Below, in pieces: positions 1-6,267 of a stretch of 8,169 nucleotides of DNA (its first letter is position 1; every line of letters begins with the position of its first letter). This stretch comes from Actinomycetota bacterium. Lineage in GTDB: Bacteria > Actinomycetota > Actinomycetes > Streptosporangiales > Streptosporangiaceae. The stretch spans positions 1-8,169 of the forward strand of contig PMST01000537.1 of assembly GCA_003168295.1 (NCBI GenBank). The letters are read 5' to 3'. A program made the position numbers and the translations under genes. The notes below the pieces were generated by a model that was given only the letters and a program-made list of their open reading frames with translations, was not told where the DNA came from and did no database searches.

Positions 1-626
1 CCTGGAGCGAGTTCGTCCGCCGTAACAACGACGAGCTGGTCGCGACGTGGGGCAACCTGGTGAACCGCTCGGTCTCGTTCGCGGCCCGCAACATCGGCAC
101 GATCCCGGCGGCGGACGCGCTGACCGGCCTGGATCACGAGCTCCTGGACCGGTCCCGGCAGGCCTTCGGCACGGTCGGGACGCACCTGGCCTCGTCCCGG
201 TTCAAGTTCGCGATCACCGAGACAATGCGGACGGTGTCCGAGGCCAACAAGTACTTCTCCGAGCAGGCGCCGTGGAAGCTGCGCGAGTCCGACCCGGACC
301 GGATGCGGACCGTGCTGCACGTGGCCCTGCAGCTGGTCGACGACGCGAAGACCCTGCTGACCCCGTTCCTGCCCCGCTCGTGCCAGCTGGTCTACGAGAT
401 GCTGCACGCAGGGGACCCCGGCACCTGGTCGGACATGCCCCGGGTCGAGCAGGTGGACGAGCCAGGCGCCCCGTCCTACCCGGTGATCACCGGAACCTAC
501 GACGGCGCCGCGCGCTGGTCGTCCACGCCGCTGCGCGCGGGCACGCCGCTGGCCACGCCCACGCCGCTGTTCACCAAGCTCGACACCGCGGTGGTTGACG
601 AGGAACTTGCCCGGCTGGAGTCCTGA
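1..626 (+). CDS. metG: Methionyl-tRNA synthetase, C-terminal part (5' end outside window)
   Basis: Methionyl-tRNA synthetase charges tRNA-Met with methionine in the cytoplasm. Only the last ~207 codons are present; the reading frame begins at base 3 and stops with TGA at 624-626. What is visible is the all-helical anticodon-binding domain. It contains the conserved W-G-N-L-V-N-R stretch near the window edge, the F-K-F-A-I-T-E segment and the E-A-N-K-Y-F-S-E-Q-A-P-W motif, all typical of class Ia MetRS. The protein ends soon after this domain, so the extra C-terminal tRNA-binding (OB-fold) domain of some bacterial MetRS proteins is absent, as is usual for actinobacteria. The catalytic HIGH and KMSKS motifs would lie upstream and cannot be checked. 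The next gene, tatD, starts 25 nt downstream on the same strand, the usual actinobacterial order, and the two are probably co-transcribed. Confidence 0.95.
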   Translation, partial: WSEFVRRNNDELVATWGNLVNRSVSFAARNIGTIPAADALTGLDHELLDRSRQAFGTVGTHLASSRFKFAITETMRTVSEANKYFSEQAPWKLRESDPDRMRTVLHVALQLVDDAKTLLTPFLPRSCQLVYEMLHAGDPGTWSDMPRVEQVDEPGAPSYPVITGTYDGAARWSSTPLRAGTPLATPTPLFTKLDTAVVDEELARLES

Positions 627-651
627 TGCCCTTTCATCCGAACGAGGCCTG

Positions 652-1512
652 GTGACACCCCCCGCCCAGCCCGCACCGCTGCCCCGGCCGGCCCTCGACA
701 GCCACACGCACCTGGACATGATCGAGCTGCCGGTCCCGGAGGTACTCGCCGCGGCCCGCGCGGCCGGGATCGCGCGGGTGGTTACGGTCGGCACCACCCT
801 GGAGTCCTCCCGCTGGTCGGCGACGTGCGCCGAGGAGTACGACGAGGTGTACGCGGCCGTCGCCATTCACCCCAACGAGGTGTTTGCCCGGGGGGACGAA
901 CCCGAAAGCCCCCCGGAGCCCCCTGCGCACGCGGGGGCTGCCCGCCCCCCCGTTCCCCCCGACGAGGTGCTGGCCGGCATCGAGGCGCTGGCCTCCCGCC
1001 CGCGGGTGCGCGCGGTCGGGGAGACGGGGCTCGACTATTACCGGGATCATGCCGCCCCCGATGTCCAGCGCTGGTGGTTCCGTGAGCACATCAAGATCGC
1101 CAAGCGGACCGGCAAGGCGCTGATGATCCACGACCGGGAGGCGCACGAGGACGTGCTGCGTATCCTGGAGGCCGAAGCGCCGCCGCCGCGGGTGGTGTTC
1201 CACTGTTTCTCCGGCGATGTGGCCATGGCCAAGCGCTGCGCCGAGGCGGGTTACGTCATGTCGTTCGCGGGCAACGTGACGTTCTCCAACGCCCAGCCGC
1301 TGCGCGACGCCGCGGCCGCCGCGCCGCCGGATCTCATCCTGATCGAGACCGACGCGCCCTTCCTGACGCCGGTACCCAACCGCGGCAAGCCCAACGAGCC
1401 CGCTCTGGCCGCGGACACCCTGCGCCGGGTGGCCGAGGTGAAGGGCATGGACGTGGCGGACCTGTGCGACGCGGTCACGGCGACCGCCGGCCGCATCTTC
1501 GGCCCGTGGTAA
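652..1512 (+). CDS. tatD: TatD-family metal-dependent DNase/hydrolase
   Basis: TatD proteins are TIM-barrel metallohydrolases of the amidohydrolase superfamily with 3'-5' exonuclease or deoxyribonuclease activity. From the GTG at 652 the product is 286 residues. Metal ligands are visible: H-T-H at 18-20, E124 in A-V-G-E-T-G-L-D-Y, H160 in M-I-H-D-R-E, H184 in F-H-C-F-S-G, and D234 in E-T-D-A-P-F. I chose GTG 652 because GAGG (644-647) lies just upstream and homologues begin shortly before the D-S-H-T-H-L-D motif. A TTG at 595 is also in frame but would overlap metG by 32 nt and add an unlike tail. The family usually has about 260-270 residues. The excess is mainly a Pro/Gly/Ala-rich loop at residues ~80-103, which is encoded by C-run-rich palindromic DNA. 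The gene follows metG with a 25-nt gap and is probably in the same transcript. Confidence 0.93.
   Translation: MTPPAQPAPLPRPALDSHTHLDMIELPVPEVLAAARAAGIARVVTVGTTLESSRWSATCAEEYDEVYAAVAIHPNEVFARGDEPESPPEPPAHAGAARPPVPPDEVLAGIEALASRPRVRAVGETGLDYYRDHAAPDVQRWWFREHIKIAKRTGKALMIHDREAHEDVLRILEAEAPPPRVVFHCFSGDVAMAKRCAEAGYVMSFAGNVTFSNAQPLRDAAAAAPPDLILIETDAPFLTPVPNRGKPNEPALAADTLRRVAEVKGMDVADLCDAVTATAGRIFGPW
890..962 (+). repeat. C/G-run-rich palindromic insert inside tatD
   Basis: This in-frame block of long C and G runs encodes a Pro-rich loop between the H-P motif and the first barrel helix that follows it. It contains an inverted repeat AGCCCCC (917-923) / GGGGGCT (933-939) with a 9-nt loop, a direct repeat of AGCCCCC at 907 and 917, and a looser pairing of GGGGGGAC (893-900) with GTTCCCCCC (952-960). 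Base use is unlike the rest of the gene. It could be a slippage-expanded loop or a remnant of a small palindromic element that inserted in frame. Confidence 0.5.
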
Positions 1513-1600
1513 CACCTCCGCTCGCCCCCCGGCGCCGCCCCCGTCATCCCTCCCTCCCGCGCGCCCCCCGTGCCTCGCGTGCACCCCATGCATCCTGTGC
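1513..1600 (+). terminator. C-rich, G-poor stretch after tatD: possible Rho-dependent termination region
   Basis: Directly after the tatD stop, the + strand is strongly C/pyrimidine-rich for about 90 nt, with six-C runs at 1525-1530 and 1564-1569 and few purines. Such C-rich, G-poor RNA is the typical rut context for Rho. No intrinsic hairpin with a T-run is present. The opposite strand of 1538-1558 fits a G-quadruplex pattern (G3, 1-nt loop, G3, 1-nt loop, G3, 5-nt loop, G5). The assignment rests on composition only. Confidence 0.25.
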
Positions 1601-1617
1601 CCCGCGCTCGCCCGGGT

Positions 1618-1652
1618 TCCAGCCGGCCCGGTGGCACATTGTGCCGGCTGGA
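1618..1652. promoter_or_regulatory. Nested inverted repeats upstream of rsmA
   Basis: An outer 10-bp perfect inverted repeat, TCCAGCCGGC (1618-1627) / GCCGGCTGGA (1643-1652), flanks a 15-nt loop. Overlapping its right arm is a compact near-palindrome GGCACA-T-TGTGCC (1633-1645) of the size of a dimeric-repressor site. The two cannot both form as hairpins because they share 1643-1645. A 10-bp direct repeat GCCGGCCCGG also occurs here (1622) and near 1680. The function is unknown; candidates are an operator for the rsmA-ispE-ABC-F operon or a leader RNA structure. Confidence 0.35.
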
Positions 1653-1708
1653 GCCGGCTTGGGCGCAACCGTCCATCGTGCCGGCCCGGAAGGCTGACCG
1701 GTTGGCTC

Positions 1709-1716
1709 GGGAGGAG
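1709..1716 (+). promoter_or_regulatory. Strong ribosome binding site fixing the rsmA start
   Basis: GGGAGGAG lies 6 nt before GTG 1723. This is the best Shine-Dalgarno match in the window and decides the start against upstream in-frame GTG and TTG codons. Confidence 0.75.
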
Positions 1717-1722
1717 CCGACC

Positions 1723-2706
1723 GTGCGGCTGCTGGGGCCAGGGGAGATTCGTGTGCTGGCGGATCGCCTGGGTGTCCGGCCTTCGAAGCGGCTCGGCCAG
1801 AACTTTGTGGTGGAACAGGGGACGGTACGCAAGATTGCCGTGCTGGCGGCGCTGCGGCCCGATGACGTGGTGCTTGAGGTGGGCCCGGGACTCGGCTCGC
1901 TCACGCTTGCCCTGCTGGAGGCCGGCGCCGGCCAGCTGGTGGCCGTCGAGATCGACCGGGCGCTGGCTGGTGAGCTGCCCCGGACGATCGCGGACCGCGC
2001 GCCGCATCTCGCGGGCCGGGCGGTCATCGTCACCGCGGACGCGCTGAAGATCGGCGAGCCCAGACCGGACGCGCTGAAAATCGGCGAGCCCGGCGGGTCC
2101 GGCCCGGCGGCGCTGGCGGGCGGGGGAACTCCGGACCTCGCGCTGCCTGCGGGCGCAGAAACCGGGAACCTGGCGTTGCCCGCGGCGCCGTCGGTGCTGG
2201 TCGCGAACTTGCCTTACAACGTGGCGGTGCCGGTGCTGCTGCACCTGCTGGCCGTGCTGCCCTCGCTCGCCCGCGGGCTGGTCATGGTGCAGGCTGAGGT
2301 GGCGGACCGGATGTGCGCCGGGCCCGGCTCCCGGGTGTACGGCACGCCCTCGGTCAAGCTGGCCTGGTACGCGGCGGCCCGCGCCGCGGGGACGGTGCCG
2401 CGCACCGTGTTCTGGCCGGTCCCCAACGTGGACTCGCGGCTGGTCGCGTTCACCCGGCACGACCCGCCTGTCACGGCGGCGAGCCGCGAGGAGGTGTTCG
2501 CGGTCGTCGACGCCGCGTTCAGGCAGCGGCGCAAGACGCTGCGCGCCGCGCTGTCCGGCTGGGCCGGATCGGCGGCCGAGGCGGAACGACGGCTCCGGGC
2601 GGCGGGCATCGATCCGGGTCTGCGGGGAGAAGCGCTCGGCGTGGCCGAGTTCGCGCGGCTGGCGGCGGTGCACCCGGAGCTACCGCATACGATTCGGTCA
2701 TCGTGA
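1723..2706 (+). CDS. rsmA: 16S rRNA (adenine1518-N6/adenine1519-N6)-dimethyltransferase
   Basis: RsmA (KsgA) transfers four methyl groups from S-adenosylmethionine to two adjacent adenines near the 3' end of 16S rRNA during 30S assembly; its loss gives kasugamycin resistance in other bacteria. From GTG 1723 the product is 327 residues. Visible motifs are R-L-G-Q-N-F-V-V (23-30), the SAM-binding E-V-G-P-G-L-G (52-58), V-E-I-D (75-78), the D-A-L acidic motif (~106), catalytic N-L-P-Y (162-165), P-N-V-D-S-R (234-239) and F-R-Q-R-R-K-T-L-R (266-274). The family is normally about 260-290 residues. The excess is an insert of about 45 residues (~110-155) between the acidic motif and N-L-P-Y, which begins with a tandem duplication D-A-L-K-I-G-E-P. 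The upstream DNA is open to 1570 but looks non-coding. The stop overlaps the ispE start (GTGA), which indicates translational coupling. Confidence 0.95.
   Translation: MRLLGPGEIRVLADRLGVRPSKRLGQNFVVEQGTVRKIAVLAALRPDDVVLEVGPGLGSLTLALLEAGAGQLVAVEIDRALAGELPRTIADRAPHLAGRAVIVTADALKIGEPRPDALKIGEPGGSGPAALAGGGTPDLALPAGAETGNLALPAAPSVLVANLPYNVAVPVLLHLLAVLPSLARGLVMVQAEVADRMCAGPGSRVYGTPSVKLAWYAAARAAGTVPRTVFWPVPNVDSRLVAFTRHDPPVTAASREEVFAVVDAAFRQRRKTLRAALSGWAGSAAEAERRLRAAGIDPGLRGEALGVAEFARLAAVHPELPHTIRSS
2038..2097 (+). repeat. 30-bp tandem duplication inside rsmA
   Basis: There are two adjacent 30-bp units (2038-2067, 2068-2097). Their first 24 bases are identical except for one synonymous AAG/AAA change. 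They encode D-A-L-K-I-G-E-P twice. A second, more degenerate repeat follows at about 2128-2190, encoding P-D-L-A-L-P-A and G-N-L-A-L-P-A. Frame is preserved throughout, as expected for replication slippage tolerated in a surface loop. Confidence 0.85.
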
Positions 2707-3683
2707 TCGGTGTGAAAGTGCGGGTACCCGCCAAACTCAACCTCCAGCTCGCAGTGGGTCCGCGGCGGGCCGATGGCTACCACGATCTGGTGACCGTTTT
2801 CCACGCCGTATCGCTGTTCGACGAGGTCACGGTCGCGCCGGCCAGGCAGGACGGGGTCGAGGTCAGCGGTGAGGGCGCGGACCGGATACCCGGAGGCCGG
2901 GACAACCTGGCGCTGCTGGCGGTGGCGGCTCTCCGCTCCGCGATGCCCGGGCAGGCAGCTGACCGGGGCGGGGTCCACGTCACGATCTTCAAGCGGATTC
3001 CGGTGGCGGCCGGGCTGGCGGGCGGCAGCGCCGACGCGGCGGCCGCCCTCGTCGCCTGCAATGAGCTGTGGGGTGGCGGCTTGAGCCAGACAGAGCTGGT
3101 CGAGGTCGCGGCCAAGGTGGGCAGCGACGTGGCCTTCGCGCTGCTCGGCGGGACCGCGGTGGGTCGCGGGCGGGGTGAACGGCTGACCCCGGCGCTGGCT
3201 CCAGCCACTGCGTACCACTGGGTGCTGGCCTTCGCTGACGGGTACCTGTCCACTCCTGAGGTCTACGCGGCGCTGGACCGGCTGCGGGCGGCCGAAGCCG
3301 GTGGGCCGAAGGGTGCGACGGGACCGAAGGGTGCGACGGGTACGGTCCGGCCCGGGGCCGCTGAGCCTGATCTGGATGCTGCGCTGATGTCGGCGCTGCG
3401 CTCAGGGGAGGCCAGGCGGGTCGGCCGAGCGCTCAGCAATGACCTGCAGCAGGCCGCGCTTTCGCTGTTCCCGCCGCTGCGTAAGACCTTGGCCGCCGGT
3501 CTTGAGCTAGGCGCGCTCGGCGCGCTGGTCTCGGGTTCCGGACCCACCTGCGTGTTCCTCGCGGCCAGCGCGGAGCGGGCCCTGGATCTCGCGGTGGCGC
3601 TGTCCGGCGCGGGCGTGTGCCGGTCGGTGGCCCGGGTCACCGGGCCGGTTCCAGGCGCCGCCGTCGTCCCTGCGGCGAAGTGA
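2703..3683 (+). CDS. ispE: 4-diphosphocytidyl-2-C-methyl-D-erythritol kinase
   Basis: IspE is a GHMP-family kinase that phosphorylates the 2-hydroxyl of CDP-methylerythritol with ATP in the MEP isoprenoid pathway. From GTG 2703 the product is 326 residues. It shows V-P-A-K-L-N-L-Q-L with the catalytic Lys (K11), the Gly/Ser ATP loop [14 protein letters not shown] (100-113), G-S-D-V-A-F with the catalytic Asp (D142), and the third GHMP motif L-V-S-G-S-G-P-T (275-282). The start is either GTG 2703, which overlaps the rsmA stop as GTGA, or GTG 2712, three codons later; the upstream open frame reaching into rsmA is not homologous. The length is slightly over the usual ~300, partly through a collagen-like G-P-K-G-A-T repeat at 201-213. 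The rsmA-ispE pairing is standard in actinobacteria, and the ABC-F gene follows after 10 nt. Confidence 0.95.
   Translation: MIGVKVRVPAKLNLQLAVGPRRADGYHDLVTVFHAVSLFDEVTVAPARQDGVEVSGEGADRIPGGRDNLALLAVAALRSAMPGQAADRGGVHVTIFKRIPVAAGLAGGSADAAAALVACNELWGGGLSQTELVEVAAKVGSDVAFALLGGTAVGRGRGERLTPALAPATAYHWVLAFADGYLSTPEVYAALDRLRAAEAGGPKGATGPKGATGTVRPGAAEPDLDAALMSALRSGEARRVGRALSNDLQQAALSLFPPLRKTLAAGLELGALGALVSGSGPTCVFLAASAERALDLAVALSGAGVCRSVARVTGPVPGAAVVPAAK
3303..3338 (+). repeat. 18-bp tandem duplication inside ispE (collagen-like)
   Basis: Two 18-bp units (3303-3320, 3321-3338) differ at a single third-codon position and encode G-P-K-G-A-T twice, giving a short Gly-X-Y collagen-like loop. They lie between the kinase core and the C-terminal GHMP domain, where sequences of this family vary in length. 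Slippage of a short unit is the likely origin. Confidence 0.85.
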
Positions 3684-3693
3684 ACTGGGCGCA

Positions 3694-5496
3694 GTGAACC
3701 TGATCAGCCTGGAGAAGGCGGCCAAGGCGTACGCGCACCGCACACTGCTCGACGGCGTCTCGCTCGGGGTGTCGGCCGGGGACCGGATCGGCGTAGTGGG
3801 GCGTAACGGGGCAGGCAAGTCCACGCTGCTGGCGCTGCTGGCCGGCCGGGTCCAGCCCGACACCGGCCGGGTCGCCATGACGACCGGGCTGCGGCTTGGC
3901 TATCTGCCGCAGAACGACCCGCTGGCCGGGACGGTCGGCGAGATCGTGTTCGGGAGCGCGAGCGGCCCGGTGCCCACGCCCTGGGAAGCGGATCCCAGGG
4001 CGCGGGCGATCATGACCGAGTTGCTGCCGGGGATCAGCCTCGACGCCGCGGCGCCGCAGCTGTCCGGCGGCGAACGACGCCGGGTCGCGCTCGCCTCGCT
4101 GCTCGTCGCCGAGCCCGACGTGCTGCTGCTCGATGAGCCCACCAACCACCTGGACATCGAGGCGATCGACTGGCTCGGCCGGCATCTGCGCGACCGGGGC
4201 AGCGCGGTGATCGTTGTCAGCCACGACCGCTGGTTGCTGGACACGGTGTGCGAGCGGACCTGGGAGGTCGACCGGGGCCAGGTACATTCCGCCGAGGGCG
4301 GGTACTCGGCTTACGTACTCGCGCAGGCCGAGCGGGAGCGCGGGGAAGAGGCCGCCGAACGCCGCCGCCGGAACCTGGCCCGCAAGGAGCTCGCCTGGCT
4401 GCAGCGCGGGGCCAAGGCCAGGACGACCAAGGCGAAATTCCGGGTCGAGGCAGCCACCGCGCTTATCGCCTCGGAGCCGCCGCCCCGCGACAGCGTGGAG
4501 CTGACCAGGCTGGCGACCGCCCGGCTGGGCAAGACGGTGGTGGAACTCGAGGACGTGTCGGTTTCGGTCGGCGCCGATGGTCGCGAGCGTTCGCTGCTTG
4601 ACCACGTGACCTGGCGGCTCGGCCCCGGGGACCGGGTGGGGATCGTCGGCGTCAACGGCAGCGGTAAGACCTCGCTGCTCAACGTGCTGGCGGGGTCCGT
4701 TCCGGCCGACTCTGGGCTGCGCGCGGACGGGACGATCGTCCGGGGCAAGACCGTGCGGCTCGCCTACCTGTCCCAGGAGCTCGCCGAGCTCGACCCGGAC
4801 CTGCGGGTCCGCGAAGCGGTCGAGGAGATCCGGCTGCGCATCCGGGTCGGCGACCGCGAGCTGTCCGCGGGGCAGCTGCTCGAGCGGCTCGGCTTCACCA
4901 CGGAACGGCAGTGGACCAAGGTCGGCGACTTGTCCGGCGGCGAGAGGCGCCGGGTGCAGATGCTCAGGCTGCTCATGGGCGAGCCCAACGTGGTGCTGCT
5001 CGACGAGCCCACCAACGACCTGGACATCGAGACGCTCACCGAGTTCGAGGACCTGCTGGACGGCTGGCCGGGCACGCTGGTGGTGGTCAGCCACGACAGG
5101 TACTTCCTCGAGCGCGTCACGGAGCATGTGGTGGCGCTGCTCGGCGACGGCAAGCTCTCCTTCCTCGGCGGCGGCGTCGAAGAGTACCTGGCCCGGGTTC
5201 GTGCCGTCCGCGACACGCCCGCGGGCCGGGGGCTACCGGGTCCGGCCCCGGCCAGGCCAGAGACGCCGAGTACATCGGCCGGGCAGGAACGCGCGGCGCG
5301 CAAGGAACTGCAGCGCCTCGAGCGCCAGCTGGAACGGCTGTCAGTGCGTGAGGCTGAGCTGACCGAGCAGCTGGCCGCGAACGCCACCGACTATGAGAAG
5401 CTCACCGCGCTCGGCGCCGAACTGCGGTCTGCCCAGGCGGAGAAGTCGGACGTCGAAGAGCGCTGGCTGACCGTCGCGGCCGAGTTCGAAACCTAA
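3694..5496 (+). CDS. ABC-F family duplicated ATPase (Uup-like), translation-associated
   Basis: This 600-residue protein has two ABC ATPase domains and no membrane segments, so it is an ABC-F protein rather than a transporter. ABC-F members act at the ribosome (translation factors or antibiotic protection) or, for Uup, in DNA and ribosome maintenance. Domain 1 has Walker A G-R-N-G-A-G-K-S-T (36-44), signature L-S-G-G-E (123-127), Walker B L-L-L-D-E-P-T-N-H-L-D (144-154) and switch His 177. Domain 2 has G-V-N-G-S-G-K-T (319-326), L-S-G-G-E (413-417), V-L-L-D-E-P-T-N-D-L-D (434-444) and His 467. The basic interdomain linker (~205-265) is helical and Arg/Lys-rich. A charged coiled coil (~533-598) after a Pro-rich hinge resembles the Uup C-terminal domain. 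All catalytic residues are intact. The gene starts 10 nt after ispE, the usual actinobacterial order, and converges with the MarR gene over a 6-nt gap. A resistance role cannot be judged from sequence. Confidence 0.93.
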   Translation: MNLISLEKAAKAYAHRTLLDGVSLGVSAGDRIGVVGRNGAGKSTLLALLAGRVQPDTGRVAMTTGLRLGYLPQNDPLAGTVGEIVFGSASGPVPTPWEADPRARAIMTELLPGISLDAAAPQLSGGERRRVALASLLVAEPDVLLLDEPTNHLDIEAIDWLGRHLRDRGSAVIVVSHDRWLLDTVCERTWEVDRGQVHSAEGGYSAYVLAQAERERGEEAAERRRRNLARKELAWLQRGAKARTTKAKFRVEAATALIASEPPPRDSVELTRLATARLGKTVVELEDVSVSVGADGRERSLLDHVTWRLGPGDRVGIVGVNGSGKTSLLNVLAGSVPADSGLRADGTIVRGKTVRLAYLSQELAELDPDLRVREAVEEIRLRIRVGDRELSAGQLLERLGFTTERQWTKVGDLSGGERRRVQMLRLLMGEPNVVLLDEPTNDLDIETLTEFEDLLDGWPGTLVVVSHDRYFLERVTEHVVALLGDGKLSFLGGGVEEYLARVRAVRDTPAGRGLPGPAPARPETPSTSAGQERAARKELQRLERQLERLSVREAELTEQLAANATDYEKLTALGAELRSAQAEKSDVEERWLTVAAEFET

Positions 5497-5502
5497 GCGA
5501 GC

Positions 5503-6171
5503 CTAAGGGGGAGCGTCGAAGGGGGCGAGCAGGATCCGCATCAGGTCGGCCAGCCGCCGGCGGTCCACGACGTTCAGTCCGGCCAGCAGCACCCGCTCGC
5601 GGCGCAGCAGGTCGGCCAGCGCCGCGTCTACGCTCTCCTGACCCCGGCGGGTCAGGGTAACGAGCACGCCCCGTTTATCTCGCGGATCGGGCTCCCGGCG
5701 GACGAGGCCCGCGGCGGCCAGCCGGTCGATCCGGTTCGTCATGGTGCCGGAAGTAACCAAGGTCGCGCGGAGCAACGCGCCCGGCGTGAGCTGGAATGGA
5801 GGTCCCTGCCTGCGCAGCGCGGAGAGCACGTCGAATTCCCACGACTCGAGTCCGTGATCGGCGAAGGCCCCGCGCCGGGCGATGTCCAGATGCCGGGCCA
5901 GTCTGGAGATCCGGCTGAGGACCTGCATCGGCTCGACGTCCAGGTCCGGCCGCTGCGCTCGCCAGGCGACGACCAGGCCATCCACTTCATCGTGCAATAG
6001 TGGTCTAGTAAGGATCCCGGTATCAGGGTCCGCCTCGGCAGCGAAGCCGACCGCGGCAGCGGACTCGGCCTCGCCAGCGGAATCGGCTTGAACAGCAGAA
6101 TCGGCTGCAGCAGCGGAGTCGGCCTCGGCGGCGAAGTCCGCTTCGGTGCGGGGACCGGCGGGCTGGCCCAT
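5503..6171 (-). CDS. tamR: MarR-family regulator, TamR-like
   Basis: This is a winged-helix repressor of the MarR family, 222 residues from the ATG whose first base is 6171. The C-terminal ~160 residues are the MarR fold. They include an N-terminal extra helix with a Trp (W70, V-V-A-W-R), then W-E-F-D-V-L-S-A-L-R-R (111-121), the recognition region L-L-R-A-T-L-V-T-S-G-T-M-T-N-R-I-D-R-L (133-151) and the wing R-R-E-P-D-P-R-D-K-R-G-V-L-V-T-L-T (158-174). Divergence from a trans-aconitate methyltransferase gene matches S. coelicolor TamR, whose known ligands are aconitate, citrate and isocitrate. Residues 9-50 are an Ala/Asp/Ser-rich repeat not expected in the family. In-frame ATG 6207 and TTG 6216 are alternatives, but they would place the palindrome 6186-6199 inside the gene. 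A TTG at 5997 would drop the repeat. ATG 6171 lies 6 nt after a TATCCT box, which suits a leaderless mRNA. Confidence 0.88.
   Translation of the reverse strand: MGQPAGPRTEADFAAEADSAAAADSAVQADSAGEAESAAAVGFAAEADPDTGILTRPLLHDEVDGLVVAWRAQRPDLDVEPMQVLSRISRLARHLDIARRGAFADHGLESWEFDVLSALRRQGPPFQLTPGALLRATLVTSGTMTNRIDRLAAAGLVRREPDPRDKRGVLVTLTRRGQESVDAALADLLRRERVLLAGLNVVDRRRLADLMRILLAPFDAPP
6038..6145 (-). repeat. Six imperfect 18-bp tandem units in the tamR N-terminus
   Basis: The 108 bp divide into six 18-bp units starting at 6038, 6056, 6074, 6092, 6110 and 6128. On the + strand they share the pattern GCAGCGGAnTCGGCnTCG with scattered changes. Read as tamR they give a hexapeptide of the type A-E-A-D-S-A, acidic and Ala-rich and probably disordered or helical. 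Units at 6056 and 6110 differ by one base; the others are more diverged. Confidence 0.8.
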
Positions 6172-6177
6172 TCCCAA

Positions 6178-6183
6178 AGGATA
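6178..6183 (-). promoter_or_regulatory. Candidate -10 for a leaderless tamR transcript
   Basis: On the minus strand TATCCT (6183 down to 6178) ends 6 nt before ATG 6171, the spacing expected when transcription starts on the A of the start codon. No good -35 is seen and no Shine-Dalgarno precedes the ATG. The palindrome at 6186-6199 would lie just upstream of this -10, suited to autorepression. Confidence 0.35.
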
Positions 6184-6185
6184 TC

Positions 6186-6199
6186 TCTTGACGTCAAGA
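6186..6199. promoter_or_regulatory. Perfect 14-bp palindrome, probable TamR operator
   Basis: TCTTGACGTCAAGA is a perfect palindrome centred at 6192/6193, in the space between the divergent tamR and tam genes. MarR-family dimers bind palindromes of about this size. It contains TTGACG on both strands and so overlaps the probable tam -35. Occupancy would block tam and probably tamR. The binding assignment is inferred from position and symmetry. Confidence 0.7.
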
Positions 6200-6217
6200 A
6201 GACCCATCCTGTACAAG
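6188..6217 (+). promoter_or_regulatory. Candidate tam promoter
   Basis: The -35 is TTGACG (6188-6193), five of six matches to TTGACA. An 18-nt spacer and TACAAG (6212-6217) as -10 follow. The predicted start near 6224 gives a leader of about 44 nt before the tam ATG, which has AAGGA (6254-6258) 9 nt upstream. The -35 sits inside the palindrome. Confidence 0.5.
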
Positions 6218-6267
6218 GGAAATCAGGTCGGTATGTGTCTCTCGGGACCAGAAAAGGATTGACCAGA

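Noticed and set aside
595..651. TTG 595 as the tatD start
   Set aside because: It would overlap metG by 32 nt and add residues without family similarity; GTG 652 has GAGG upstream and fits the family N-terminus.
1570..1722. Upstream extension of rsmA to GTG 1570
   Set aside because: The stretch has Pro/Arg-rich translation and holds palindromes, while GTG 1723 has an excellent ribosome binding site and the expected R-L-L-G-P start.
634..2673. Long minus-strand open frame (about 680 codons) opposite tatD and rsmA
   Set aside because: The product is Arg/Gly/His-rich without any known motif, and the frame is a shadow of high third-position GC in two genes with clear catalytic motifs.
2313..2702. 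Upstream extension of ispE into rsmA
   Set aside because: The translation is a shadow of the rsmA C-terminus; the IspE family begins at the V-P-A-K-L-N segment just after GTG 2703.
3303..3338. Short repeats in ispE, rsmA or tamR as a CRISPR array
   Set aside because: The units are adjacent, in frame, only 18-30 bp long and without spacers, so they are coding tandem repeats.
3637..5127. Long minus-strand open frame (about 495 codons) opposite the ABC-F gene
   Set aside because: It is antisense to a gene with two complete ATPase domains; its translation is low-complexity and matches nothing known to me.
6088..6267. Upstream extension of tam
   Set aside because: It would read through the tamR N-terminus on the other strand and the operator; ATG 6268 has a good ribosome binding site and the family N-terminus.
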